From the NCBI GenBank assembly GCA_963794155.1, contig CAWCCX010000003.1, positions 213,778-277,777 of the forward strand: DNA of 64,000 bases, written 5' to 3'. Position numbers and translations under genes: made by a program. This DNA comes from Roseiarcus sp963794155. GTDB taxonomy: Bacteria; Pseudomonadota; Alphaproteobacteria; Rhizobiales; Beijerinckiaceae. Positions 18,019-27,114 of the stretch are shown here, one piece after another. The notes under the pieces are model-generated. The model had not been told where the DNA came from. It worked only from the letters and a program-made list of their open reading frames with translations, and ran no database searches. Positions within the stretch are counted from its first letter, which is position 1, and each line of letters starts with the position of its first letter.

Positions 18019-18387
18019 ATGGCTCGCATAGCAGGCGTCAATATTCCCACCAACAAGCGCGTCATCATCGCGCTCCAGTATATCCATGGGATCGGGCCGA
18101 GGAAGGCCGAAGAGATTGTCGAGAAGGTGCACATCCCACCCGAGCGGCGGGTCTCCCAGTTGACGGACGCGGAAGTGATGCAGATCCGCGAAACGATCGA
18201 CCGCGACTACATGGTCGAAGGCGACCTTCGCCGGGAGGTCGCGATCAACATCAAGCGCCTGATGGATTTGGGCGCTTATCGGGGCCTTCGCCATCGGCGG
18301 CAGTTGCCGGTGCGCGGACAGCGCACCCATACCAACGCCCGCACCCGCAAGGGCAAGGCCAAGCCCATCGCCGGCAAGAAGAAGTGA
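18019..18387 (+). CDS. rpsM: 30S ribosomal protein S13
   Basis: 122 residues, the usual length for alphaproteobacteria. It begins MARIAGVNIPTNKRV and contains YIHGIGPRKA and the basic C-terminal tail RGQRTHTNARTRKGKAK. It binds the 16S rRNA head and contacts the P-site tRNA. ATG 18019 is the only start that gives the family N-terminus. It is first in the block rpsM-rpsK-rpoA-rplQ. Confidence 0.98.
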   Translation: MARIAGVNIPTNKRVIIALQYIHGIGPRKAEEIVEKVHIPPERRVSQLTDAEVMQIRETIDRDYMVEGDLRREVAINIKRLMDLGAYRGLRHRRQLPVRGQRTHTNARTRKGKAKPIAGKKK

Positions 18388-18460
18388 TCGCCGTTTTCCG
18401 TCTCGACGCATTCCAGATCAGGACGCGTTTCGCTCGAAGCGCGATTGAAGGATAATCTTT

Positions 18461-18850
18461 ATGGCAAAAGAAGCGACCCGCGTGCGCCGTCGCGAACGTA
18501 AGAACATCGTCTCCGGCGTCGCCCACGTAAACTCGACGTTCAACAACACGATGATCACGATCACCGACGCGCAGGGCAACACGATCTCGTGGTCGTCCGC
18601 CGGCACCATGGGATTCAAGGGATCGCGCAAGTCGACCCCGTTCGCCGCCCAGATCGCAGCCGAGGACGCGGTCCGAAAGGCTTCCGAGCACGGCATGCGC
18701 ACGCTCGAGGTCGAGGTCTCCGGCCCCGGTTCGGGCCGCGAATCGGCGTTGCGGGCGATCCAGGCCGCCGGCTTCAACGTCACTTCGATCCGCGACGTCA
18801 CTCCGATCCCGCACAACGGCTGCCGTCCGCGCAAGCGTCGCCGCGTCTGA
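18461..18850 (+). CDS. rpsK: 30S ribosomal protein S11
   Basis: 129 residues with the conserved GVAHVNSTFNNTMITITD and the C-terminal HNGCRPRKRRRV. It forms part of the platform of the small subunit. It follows rpsM by 73 bases. Confidence 0.98.
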   Translation: MAKEATRVRRRERKNIVSGVAHVNSTFNNTMITITDAQGNTISWSSAGTMGFKGSRKSTPFAAQIAAEDAVRKASEHGMRTLEVEVSGPGSGRESALRAIQAAGFNVTSIRDVTPIPHNGCRPRKRRRV

Positions 18851-18966
18851 CCCGTCCCCGTGTGAGCGCGCCACCGGATTCCAAGGCGCGCGCGTTGCGG
18901 ACTTTAAGCGTCATGGCGAGACGCTCGATTTAGCCCGCGCACCCGCCGAAAGAGAAGGCCAACCCC

Positions 18967-19983
18967 GTGATCCAGAAGAACTGGCAAGAACTCATCAAGC
19001 CGAAGAAGCTCGACATCGTTCTGAGCGAGGCCTCGCGTAGGGTCGCAACCGTCGTCGCCGAGCCGCTGGAGCGCGGCTTCGGCCAGACGCTCGGCAACTC
19101 GCTCCGCCGGGTCCTGCTGTCGTCCCTGCAGGGCGCGGCCATCACCTCGATTCACATCGACGGCGTCCTGCACGAATTTTCGTCCATTCCGGGCGTGCGC
19201 GAGGACGTGGTCGACATCGTGCTCAACGTCAAGGACATCGCGGTCAAGATGCAGGGCGAAGGCGTCAAGCGCCTGGTGCTCAAGAAGCGCGGTCCGGGCG
19301 CGGTCACCGCCGGCGACATCCAGACCACGGGCGACATCCAGATCCTAAACCCGCACCTCGTCATCTGCACCCTCGACGAGGGCGCGGACCTCAGGATCGA
19401 ATTCACCGTCATGACCGGCAAGGGCTATGTGCCCGCCGATCGCAACCGCGCCGAGGATTCGCCGATCGGCCTCCTGCCGATCGACAGCATGTTCTCGCCG
19501 GTGAAGAAGGTCTCCTACCGCGTTGAGGCCACGCGCGAGGGCCAGGACCTCGACAAGGACAAGCTGACGCTGACCATCGAGACCAACGGCGCGATGTCGC
19601 CGGAAGACGCGCTCGCCTACGCCGCCCGCATCCTGCAGGACCAGCTCGCGGTGTTCGTCAACTTCGAGGAGCCGCGCCGCGAGGAGGCGCAGCATGCGAT
19701 CCCCGAGCTCGCGTTCAATCCGGCGCTGCTCAAGAAGGTCGACGAACTCGAGCTTTCCGTCCGCTCCGCCAACTGCCTCAAGAACGACAACATCACCTAT
19801 ATCGGCGATCTGATCCAGAAGACCGAGGGCGAGATGCTGCGGACGCCGAACTTCGGCCGCAAGTCGCTCAACGAGATCAAGGAAGTCTTGGCCCAGATGG
19901 GTCTCCACCTCGGCATGGAGGTCCAGGGCTGGCCGCCGGAGAACATCGAAGACCTCGCCAAGCGGTTCGAGGAGCACTACTAG
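18967..19983 (+). CDS. rpoA: DNA-directed RNA polymerase subunit alpha
   Basis: 338 residues. The N-terminal dimerisation domain starts at VIQKNWQELIKPKKLD and contains ERGFGQTLGNSLRRVLL. The C-terminal domain, which contacts UP elements and activators, ends with the helix-hairpin-helix region RTPNFGRKSLNEIKEVLA. The start codon is GTG 18967. It lies downstream of rpsK in the same unit. Confidence 0.98.
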   Translation: MIQKNWQELIKPKKLDIVLSEASRRVATVVAEPLERGFGQTLGNSLRRVLLSSLQGAAITSIHIDGVLHEFSSIPGVREDVVDIVLNVKDIAVKMQGEGVKRLVLKKRGPGAVTAGDIQTTGDIQILNPHLVICTLDEGADLRIEFTVMTGKGYVPADRNRAEDSPIGLLPIDSMFSPVKKVSYRVEATREGQDLDKDKLTLTIETNGAMSPEDALAYAARILQDQLAVFVNFEEPRREEAQHAIPELAFNPALLKKVDELELSVRSANCLKNDNITYIGDLIQKTEGEMLRTPNFGRKSLNEIKEVLAQMGLHLGMEVQGWPPENIEDLAKRFEEHY

Positions 19984-20077
19984 CCCTTCTCCCTCTGGGA
20001 GAAGGTGTCAGCCGAAGGGCTGACGGATGAGGGGTTTCCCTCACCCCAGCCCTCTACCGAAAAGCGGGAGAGGGAGA
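19984..20077. repeat. Palindromic intergenic repeat between rpoA and rplQ
   Basis: Directly after the rpoA stop, cttctccc/gggagaag forms a perfect hairpin with a tct loop, then gtcagcc/ggctgac forms a second one, and a third C/T-rich and G/A-rich pair follows. This wording (ccttctccc...gggagaaggtg...ggatgaggg) recurs between genes in many alphaproteobacteria. It sits inside an operon and so may modulate the rpoA/rplQ ratio. Confidence 0.65.
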
Positions 20078-20131
20078 TAACGATCGGCCGTTCCTTGGCA
20101 CGGCGGCCGAAGACCCGAGAAGGAGAACGCC

Positions 20132-20542
20132 ATGTATCACGGACGCGCCAAACGGCGCTTTAATCGCACCGCCGAGCATCGCCAGGCGATGTTCGCCAAC
20201 ATGGCCCAGGCGCTCATCAAGCACGAGCAGATCACGACCACCCTGCCGAAGGCCAAAGACCTTCGCCCGGTGGTCGAAAAGCTGGTGACGCTTGGGAAGC
20301 GCGGCGACCTGCACGCCCGCCGGATCGCGATCTCGCGCCTCCGCGACGCCGATCTGGTCAAGAAGCTGATCGACGTGCTGGGGCCCCGGTACAAGACCCG
20401 GAACGGCGGCTATACGCGGATCATGAAGGCTGGATTCCGGCCCGGCGACAACGCGGCGATGGCGGTGATCGAATTCGTCGACCGCGACGTCGAAGCCAAG
20501 GGCAAAGACTTAGGCCCCGCCCAGGGCGCGAACGCGGGCTGA
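20132..20542 (+). CDS. rplQ: 50S ribosomal protein L17
   Basis: 136 residues beginning MYHGRAKRRFNRTAEHRQ, with the conserved ALIKHEQITTTLPKAKDLR. It is a large-subunit protein near the peptide exit tunnel. ATG 20132 follows gagaaggaga. It is last in the alpha operon; the mobile-element region starts about 800 bases downstream. Confidence 0.98.
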   Translation: MYHGRAKRRFNRTAEHRQAMFANMAQALIKHEQITTTLPKAKDLRPVVEKLVTLGKRGDLHARRIAISRLRDADLVKKLIDVLGPRYKTRNGGYTRIMKAGFRPGDNAAMAVIEFVDRDVEAKGKDLGPAQGANAG

Positions 20543-21191
20543 TCGCCCCCAAGCTCATCCAAGCGAATTGCGGGTCACGGCGGAATTGCGGGCCGATATC
20601 GATGAATCGCGCGCTGGGGGTCAAATGTCATTCGCGTGTTTTACGCAGGTGACCGCTTCGCGCAAAGAGCGGTCAGCTCGCTTGCGGCGGCCGATGGGTA
20701 TCATTTGTGGGCAAGAGGAAAATTGTGCCATCCGGAATCGTGATCGATGTTGTCCGCGCCGGAGGCACGGTAGCGGCCAGTGTTACTGAGGAAAGTGTGA
20801 CAAAGGGAGCGGCGGCTTTAGGCGACCGCGGTGACGCAAGGAACGAGGCACGCATAATTGCCCCCTCTCCGAAATTCGTCAGATGACCCATCTTCTCATC
20901 TGTCAGGCTGCCTCGATATCCCGGAATTTGACAAGACTAAAATGTCGCTTAGACCCCGCTGTGGCCTGTAAATACATTCCGCCGGCCAGCCAACGAGGAA
21001 GGTGGGGCGCAAACGCGCCTGTGGCCATCGCCCTATGAAGCCGGAGTCTTGCTCAAGCCTGAGCGCCGAGTTCTGGAATGTCTCGGCGCCGCTCGCCCGC
21101 CACCGTTTGTCTGCGGGCGACTTACAAGCAGTTGCTGAGCAAACCGGTCAAATTGCCGAGCGCGACTTGGCGCGCCCGGCAAGTCTAGAGC
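20543..21191. other. 649-base intergenic region before the IS91-like tandem
   Basis: No gene with a ribosome site and sensible composition is visible. A possible plus-strand frame around 21035-21230 (SLSAEFWNVSAPLARHRLS) has no recognisable relatives and ends in low-quality sequence, so it is not called. The stretch may be degraded DNA left by earlier insertions. Confidence 0.45.
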
Positions 21192-21331
21192 TTACGACGC
21201 GAAGCGAACGTTGGGCGAACCTAGAACGCCGGCCTTCGTCATCACGGCCTTCAGTTCGTCTCCGCCGAGCCAAGTACGGGCTTTCCCAACGTCGGCGACA
21301 TCCTGAAGGATTAGGTTCAATCTACATTCAG
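21192..21331 (-). pseudogene. 3' remnant of a host gene truncated by the IS91-like insertion
   Basis: Read on the minus strand, the 46 codons immediately outside the element end in a natural stop (TAA at 21192-21194). The fragment ends WLGGDELKAVMTKAGV followed by LGSPNVRFAS, which looks like the C-terminus of a small ferredoxin-fold protein (antibiotic-biosynthesis-monooxygenase or DUF3764 type), though that is tentative. The 5' part is missing because the repeat unit begins at 21332. No matching 5' piece is seen at the other side of the tandem. Confidence 0.45.
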
Positions 21332-21436
21332 GATTGAACGAAGCCGCTACCGCGGCGCGCACATCGAGATTTTGTGAGGGTCTCCTGCCTGAGAGGATGT
21401 GGATGTTGAAGCCCATCCCTCAGACAGGAGTAGCCG

Positions 21437-22297
21437 ATGGCCCAGTTGAGCCCTCTTCGCCGCCGCATGATCGAGGACATGACCGTCCGTAACATGTCGC
21501 CGGCGACGCAGCGATCCTACGTCAGCGCGGTTTCGAAGTTCAGCCGGTATTTTGGCAAGTCGCCCGAGCAGCTGGATCTGGAAGACGTTCGCGCTTTTCA
21601 GGTCCATCTCGTCTCGACGGGCATCTCATGGCCTGGTCTCAACCAGATCGTCTGCGCCTTACGCTTCTTCTACGGCATCACGCTCGGCGAGGCGAACGTT
21701 CCCGAGCGTATCCCCTATGCGCGCGAGCCGCGCAAACTGCCGGTTGTGTTGAGCGCCGACGAGGTGGTGCTGTTTCTGGAGTCCGTCTCGAGCCTGAAGA
21801 GCCGGGCGGCGTTGACCACGGCCTATGCGGCCGGGCTCAGGGCCTCGGAGGTCGCGGGGCTGAGAGTGGCGGACATCGACAGCACGCGGGGCGTGATCCT
21901 GGTCCGTCATGGCAAAGGCGCGAAAGATCGCAACGTGATGCTGTCTACGCAATTGCTCGGCATTTTGCGCGCCTATTGGAGGCTCGCCCGGCCAACGATC
22001 TATCTCTTTCCCGGACGGGATGAAGAGCATCCGATTGATCCGACGGTGTTGCACGCTGCGTGCCGATCGGCGGTCAATGCCGCCGGGTTGACCAAGCGGG
22101 TCACGTTGCACACGTTGCGCCATAGCTTCGCGACGCATCTCTTGGAAAGCGGAACGGACATCCGGATCATTCAGGTTCTGCTCGGTCATAACAATCTGTC
22201 GTCGACGGCGCGCTACACGCAAGTCGCGACCCACACGATCCGGGCGACGCAGAGTCCGCTCGATCGATTGTCGTTGGAGGTCATGCCGCCGGGATAG
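21437..22297 (+). CDS. Tyrosine recombinase of the IS91-like element (copy 1)
   Basis: 286 residues. The N-terminal core-binding domain (about 1-95) is followed by a complete catalytic domain: Arg in AAGLRASEVAGL, Lys in VRHGKGAKDR, HTLRHSFATHLL, LLGHNNLSSTARY with the Tyr nucleophile. It lies 21 bases upstream of the transposase gene and is probably co-expressed. Tyrosine recombinases accompany many IS91-type transposases in Proteobacteria; a role in resolving or inserting circular intermediates is plausible but not shown. Confidence 0.88.
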   Translation: MAQLSPLRRRMIEDMTVRNMSPATQRSYVSAVSKFSRYFGKSPEQLDLEDVRAFQVHLVSTGISWPGLNQIVCALRFFYGITLGEANVPERIPYAREPRKLPVVLSADEVVLFLESVSSLKSRAALTTAYAAGLRASEVAGLRVADIDSTRGVILVRHGKGAKDRNVMLSTQLLGILRAYWRLARPTIYLFPGRDEEHPIDPTVLHAACRSAVNAAGLTKRVTLHTLRHSFATHLLESGTDIRIIQVLLGHNNLSSTARYTQVATHTIRATQSPLDRLSLEVMPPG

Positions 22298-22318
22298 ACG
22301 GGCGCTCCGGCGCTGGCA

Positions 22319-23551
22319 ATGGCACGCGCCGGAGCTTCCTTCGACCGACCGACAATCGAAGTCGCGGATATTCTGCGTCGCCATGGCGAGGCCTATCTTC
22401 GCGATCACGTCGGACATGTAGGGCGGACCGAGCAGCGCGTGATGAGCGCGATCGCGGCGTGCCGAACGGCGGCGCTCGGCGGCCATGTCGAAGCCTGCGA
22501 CGATTGTGGCGCGACGCGCATCGCTTACAACTCGTGCCGCAATCGGCACTGCCCGAAGTGCCAAGGAGCGGCGCGGGCGCAATGGCTAGCCCACCGGCAG
22601 GCCGAACTGTTGCCGGTTCCCTATTTCCACCTCGTGTTCACGCTGCCCGCGCCGATCGCGGCTGTCGCCTTCCAGAATAAGAGCGCCGTCTATGCGATGC
22701 TGTTCAAGACCGCCATTGAGGCCGTGACCACGCTGGCCGCCAATCACCGCAGGCTCGGAGCGCGGATCGGCGGCCTGGCCATCCTGCACACTTGGGGGCA
22801 GGCGCTGACGCACCACCCTCACATCCATTGCGTCGTCCCCGGCGGCGGACTTTCCATCGACGGCTCCCGATGGATCGAGGCGCGCTCGAGCTTCTTTCTG
22901 GCCGTCAAGCCGCTCGCCCGGCTGTTCCGTCGCCTGTTCCTCGAACGCCTGCAAGCCGCCTTCGACGCGAAGGGCCTCGGATTCTTCGGTGATCTCGCCT
23001 ATCTCGCCGATCGCGCCGCCTTCGCCGCACAGCTGGCTGCGGTGCGTCGCCTCGATTGGATCGTCTACGCCAAGAAGCCCCTTGGCGGACCCGCGCGAGT
23101 TCTCGCCTATCTCGGCCGCTACACCCATCGCGTCGCCATCGCCAACAGCCGCATCCAAGCCTGCGACGACGAACATGTCAGATTCACCTGGAAGGACTAT
23201 CGCGAGGACGGCGCCGTAAAGACCATGAATCTGAAGCCCGACGAGTTCATCCGGCGCTTCCTGCTCCACGCCTTGCCCGACGGCTTCCATCGCATTCGTC
23301 ACTTTGGATTCCTCGCCAATGGCCATCGAACCGAAAGGCTGGCCCTCTGTCGCTCGCTCCTGGCAAGCCAGGTCGAGCCGACAGCGCACGGAAAGGAAGA
23401 ACCGGCCTCGCCCGAACCGGACAACAGTAACGGCGTCGATCCTCCGCCCTGTCCGGATTGCGGCGGGCCGATGAGGTTCGTCGCCGACCTTCCTCGTAGC
23501 GGCGAACGGCCTCGGTCCAAGACGTCGTCGTTTTGGTGCGATACTTCATGA
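22319..23551 (+). CDS. IS91-family Y2 transposase (copy 1, intact)
   Basis: A 410-residue rolling-circle transposase. The N-terminal zinc-binding part has CDDCGATR and NRHCPKCQG. The HUH metal-binding motif is HHPHIHCVVPGGG, and the two catalytic tyrosines lie in AYLGRYTHRVAI. The C-terminus has a second cysteine pair (CPDCGG). All expected motifs are intact and the frame is open, unlike copy 2. It would nick one end of the element and replicate a single strand into the target. Confidence 0.9.
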   Translation: MARAGASFDRPTIEVADILRRHGEAYLRDHVGHVGRTEQRVMSAIAACRTAALGGHVEACDDCGATRIAYNSCRNRHCPKCQGAARAQWLAHRQAELLPVPYFHLVFTLPAPIAAVAFQNKSAVYAMLFKTAIEAVTTLAANHRRLGARIGGLAILHTWGQALTHHPHIHCVVPGGGLSIDGSRWIEARSSFFLAVKPLARLFRRLFLERLQAAFDAKGLGFFGDLAYLADRAAFAAQLAAVRRLDWIVYAKKPLGGPARVLAYLGRYTHRVAIANSRIQACDDEHVRFTWKDYREDGAVKTMNLKPDEFIRRFLLHALPDGFHRIRHFGFLANGHRTERLALCRSLLASQVEPTAHGKEEPASPEPDNSNGVDPPPCPDCGGPMRFVADLPRSGERPRSKTSSFWCDTS

Positions 23552-24003
23552 GCGCCGCTGTGACGATCCCGCCCACAATCACGGTTCGCGCCCTTTCCGT
23601 CACGCCAACAATCGGAGGCGGTCGAAACAACTTGAGCCCTCCCGAAGTCGCAGCGCTCATCAGACGCTACTGGCGCGCACTTCCAGCCCATGCAAGCCCC
23701 GTTTCGCTGTCGGCCGCTCGCCAAACCCATCATGTTCGCCGCGCGTCGCAAGCCGAAGCGACGAAAGCGCGCTCGCGCCTTACACAAAGCCCATAGCGCC
23801 GCCAGCCAACCTCCCCGCGACTTCGTTCAATCCGGCTTCAATGAGGTCCGCTACCCTATGCTCGCAATGTTGCGCCGCGGACCTCACAGAAGCCTCTAGA
23901 TTGAACGAAGCCGCTACCGCGGCGCGCACATCGAGATTTTGTGAGGGTCTCCTGCCTGAGAGGATGTGGATGTTGAAGCCCATCCCTCAGACAGGAGTAG
24001 CCG

Positions 24004-24864
24004 ATGGCCCAGTTGAGCCCTCTTCGCCGCCGCATGATCGAGGACATGACCGTCCGTAACATGTCGCCGGCGACGCAGCGATCCTACGTCAGCGCGGTTT
24101 CGAAGTTCAGCCGGTATTTTGGCAAGTCGCCCGAGCAGCTGGATCTGGAAGACGTTCGCGCTTTTCAGGTCCATCTCGTCTCGACGGGCATCTCATGGCC
24201 TGGTCTCAACCAGATCGTCTGCGCCTTACGCTTCTTCTACGGCATCACGCTCGGCGAGGCGAACGTTCCCGAGCGTATCCCCTATGCGCGCGAGCCGCGC
24301 AAACTGCCGGTTGTGTTGAGCGCCGACGAGGTGGTGCTGTTTCTGGAGTCCGTCTCGAGCCTGAAGAGCCGGGCGGCGTTGACCACGGCCTATGCGGCCG
24401 GGCTCAGGGCCTCGGAGGTCGCGGGGCTGAGAGTGGCGGACATCGACAGCACGCGGGGCGTGATCCTGGTCCGTCATGGCAAAGGCGCGAAAGATCGCAA
24501 CGTGATGCTGTCTACGCAATTGCTCGGCATTTTGCGCGCCTATTGGAGGCTCGCCCGGCCAACGATCTATCTCTTTCCCGGACGGGATGAAGAGCATCCG
24601 ATTGATCCGACGGTGTTGCACGCTGCGTGCCGATCGGCGGTCAATGCCGCCGGGTTGACCAAGCGGGTCACGTTGCACACGTTGCGCCATAGCTTCGCGA
24701 CGCATCTCTTGGAAAGCGGAACGGACATCCGGATCATTCAGGTTCTGCTCGGTCATAACAATCTGTCGTCGACGGCGCGCTACACGCAAGTCGCGACCCA
24801 CACGATCCGGGCGACGCAGAGTCCGCTCGATCGATTGTCGTTGGAGGTCATGCCGCCGGGATAG
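24004..24864 (+). CDS. Tyrosine recombinase of the IS91-like element (copy 2)
   Basis: Identical at protein level to the recombinase of copy 1 (286 residues, all catalytic residues present). It is upstream of the frameshifted transposase of copy 2. If the element moves, this copy could act in trans. Confidence 0.87.
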   Translation: MAQLSPLRRRMIEDMTVRNMSPATQRSYVSAVSKFSRYFGKSPEQLDLEDVRAFQVHLVSTGISWPGLNQIVCALRFFYGITLGEANVPERIPYAREPRKLPVVLSADEVVLFLESVSSLKSRAALTTAYAAGLRASEVAGLRVADIDSTRGVILVRHGKGAKDRNVMLSTQLLGILRAYWRLARPTIYLFPGRDEEHPIDPTVLHAACRSAVNAAGLTKRVTLHTLRHSFATHLLESGTDIRIIQVLLGHNNLSSTARYTQVATHTIRATQSPLDRLSLEVMPPG

Positions 24865-24885
24865 ACGGGCGCTCCGGCGCTGGCA

Positions 24886-26119
24886 ATGGCACGCGCCGGA
24901 GCTTCCTTCGACCGACCGACAATCGAAGTCGCGGATATTCTGCGTCGCCATGGCGAGGCCTATCTTCGCGATCACGTCGGACATGTAGGGCGGACCGAGC
25001 AGCGCGTGATGAGCGCGATCGCGGCGTGCCGAACGGCGGCGCTCGGCGGCCATGTCGAAGCCTGCGACGATTGTGGCGCGACGCGCATCGCTTACAACTC
25101 GTGCCGCAATCGGCACTGCCCGAAGTGCCAAGGAGCGGCGCGGGCGCAATGGCTAGCCCACCGGCAGGCCGAACTGTTGCCGGTTCCCTATTTCCACCTC
25201 GTGTTCACGCTGCCCGCGCCGATCGCGGCTGTCGCCTTCCAGAATAAGAGCGCCGTCTATGCGATGCTGTTCAAGACCGCCATTGAGGCCGTGACCACGC
25301 TGGCCGCCAATCACCGCAGGCTCGGAGCGCGGATCGGCGGCCTGGCCATCCTGCACACTTGGGGGCAGGCGCTGACGCACCACCCTCACATCCATTGCGT
25401 CGTCCCCGGCGGCGGACTTTCCATCGACGGCTCCCGATGGATCGAGGCGCGCTCGAGCTTCTTTCTGGCCGTCAAGCCGCTCGCCCGGCTGTTCCGTCGC
25501 CTGTTCCTCGAACGCCTGCAAGCCGCCTTCGACGCGAAGGGCCTCGGATTCTTCGGTGATCTCGCCTATCTCGCCGATCGCGCCGCCTTCGCCGCACAGC
25601 TGGCTGCGGTGCGTCGCCTCGATTGGATCGTCTACGCCAAGAAGCCCCTTGGCGGACCCGCGCGAGTTCTCGCCTATCTCGGCCGCTACACCCATCGCGT
25701 CGCCATCGCCAACAGCCGCATCCAAGCCTGCGACGACGAACATGTCAGAATTCACCTGGAAGGACTATCGCGAGGACGGCGCCGTAAAGACCATGAATCT
25801 GAAGCCCGACGAGTTCATCCGGCGCTTCCTGCTCCACGCCTTGCCCGACGGCTTCCATCGCATTCGTCACTTTGGATTCCTCGCCAATGGCCATCGAACC
25901 GAAAGGCTGGCCCTCTGTCGCTCGCTCCTGGCAAGCCAGGTCGAGCCGACAGCGCACGGAAAGGAAGAACCGGCCTCGCCCGAACCGGACAACAGTAACG
26001 GCGTCGATCCTCCGCCCTGTCCGGATTGCGGCGGGCCGATGAGGTTCGTCGCCGACCTTCCTCGTAGCGGCGAACGGCCTCGGTCCAAGACGTCGTCGTT
26101 TTGGTGCGATACTTCATGA
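24886..26119 (+). pseudogene. IS91-family Y2 transposase, frameshifted (copy 2)
   Basis: The same gene as in copy 1 but with one extra A, turning cagattcacc into cagaattcacc at 25748-25753. The frame leaves the transposase after the catalytic tyrosines (residue about 288) and continues out of frame for 82 codons; the native C-terminal 120 codons are still present in the shifted frame up to 26119. HUH and Y2 motifs precede the shift, but the C-terminal domain is lost. Because copy 1 is an exact internal control, the change is either very recent or a sequencing error. Confidence 0.88.
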
Positions 26120-26529
26120 GCGCCGCTGTGACGATCCCGCCCACAATCACGGTTCGCGCCCTTTCCGTCACGCCAACAATCGGAGGCGGTCGAAACAACT
26201 TGAGCCCTCCCGAAGTCGCAGCGCTCATCAGACGCTACTGGCGCGCACTTCCAGCCCATGCAAGCCCCGTTTCGCTGTCGGCCGCTCGCCAAACCCATCA
26301 TGTTCGCCGCGCGTCGCAAGCCGAAGCGACGAAAGCGCGCTCGCGCCTTACACAAAGCCCATAGCGCCGCCAGCCAACCTCCCCGCGACTTCGTTCAATC
26401 CGGCTTCAATGAGGTCCGCTACCCTATGCTCGCAATGTTGCGCCGCGGACCTCACAGAAGCCTCTAATTCTCACGGCGAGTCGGTGATAATTCCTTGTGC
26501 TCCGGATCAGGTGATTCGGAGCACGGGAC

Positions 26530-26853
26530 ATGGTCCAGCGATACGAGCTTTCGGACCGGCAGTGGGAACGGGTGAAGGACCTGCTTCCGGGTAAAGTTGG
26601 CGATCCCGGCCGGTCGGGACGCGACAATCGGCAATTCGTCAACGGCGTCCTTTGGGTTCTGCGTTCGGGGGCGCATTGGCACGATCTTCCCGAGCGATAC
26701 GGCAAGTGGAAGACCGTCCACACCCGGTTTTCGCGGTGGGCCAAGGCCGGGGTTTGGGAGCGGATGTTTGAGGCTTTGCTCCGGGATCGCGACAACCAAT
26801 ACCTCATGCTCGACACGACCCTGGTTCGCGCCCACCAGCAGGATGGCCGCTAA
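26530..26853 (+). pseudogene. IS5-family transposase, 5' fragment
   Basis: 107 residues starting MVQRYELSDRQWERVKDLLP, with the DUF4096-type N-terminal domain and WHDLPERYGKW of the IS5/IS427 group. The reading frame stops at 26853 just after LVRAHQQDGR, about where the catalytic DDE core would begin; the rest is not found downstream. It begins 63 bases beyond the IS91-like tandem. A functional second frame by -1 shift is not visible, so it is a remnant. Confidence 0.75.
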
Positions 26854-27114
26854 ACGCCGACTCCTGCCGTCTCCTACGCGCGTCGAAACCAGTCAAACCG
26901 ATTGCGCTTTGACTGACGCGCCAACTCCCCATCTTGACAGTCCGCAACCGGTCTCACAGGTTCGGAGCGGAAGCGCCTGCGCGCTGACGGAAGTCGTGGC
27001 GAAGAGCGAAGTTACGCGCGATCGAGGGCGGCCTCGCGCTCCCCGCCGCATCGCGCCCGCCGATCGTGCGAGGCCGCCTTCGCTGGCGATGGAAACGCAA
27101 GCCGGGCATCGATC

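Larger units (their letters stand above)
21332..23898 (+). mobile_element. IS91-like element, copy 1 of a tandem pair
   Basis: A 2567-base unit with a tyrosine recombinase gene and a Y2 HUH transposase gene. Its left boundary is fixed at 21332, where identity with copy 2 starts, and its right boundary at 23898, where copy 2 starts directly. The left end carries gattgaacgaag (21332-21343), whose perfect inverted copy cttcgttcaatc lies at 23821-23832. A small hairpin gccgc/gcggc lies at 21343-21356 and a 10-bp hairpin tgaggtccgc/gcggacctca at 23842-23886 near the right end, as expected for ori/ter signals of rolling-circle elements. No target duplication is seen, which also fits the family. Confidence 0.85.
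23899..26466 (+). mobile_element. IS91-like element, copy 2 of the tandem pair
   Basis: It begins at the base after copy 1 ends and repeats it along its whole length. The only difference I found is one extra A in the stretch 25748-25753. The right boundary at 26466 is set by the loss of match with the copy 1/copy 2 junction. Direct head-to-tail abutment with no spacer is what rolling-circle replication past an unrecognised end, or replicative re-insertion at the element's own end, would leave. Confidence 0.85.

Noticed and set aside
21002..21337. A 111-codon plus-strand frame before the IS91 tandem.
   Set aside because: Its last part overlaps the remnant gene on the other strand, and no family or ribosome site supports it.
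23533..23796. An 87-codon frame at the 3' end of each IS91-like copy.
   Set aside because: It overlaps the transposase end and the structured end of the element, and its composition is not protein-like.
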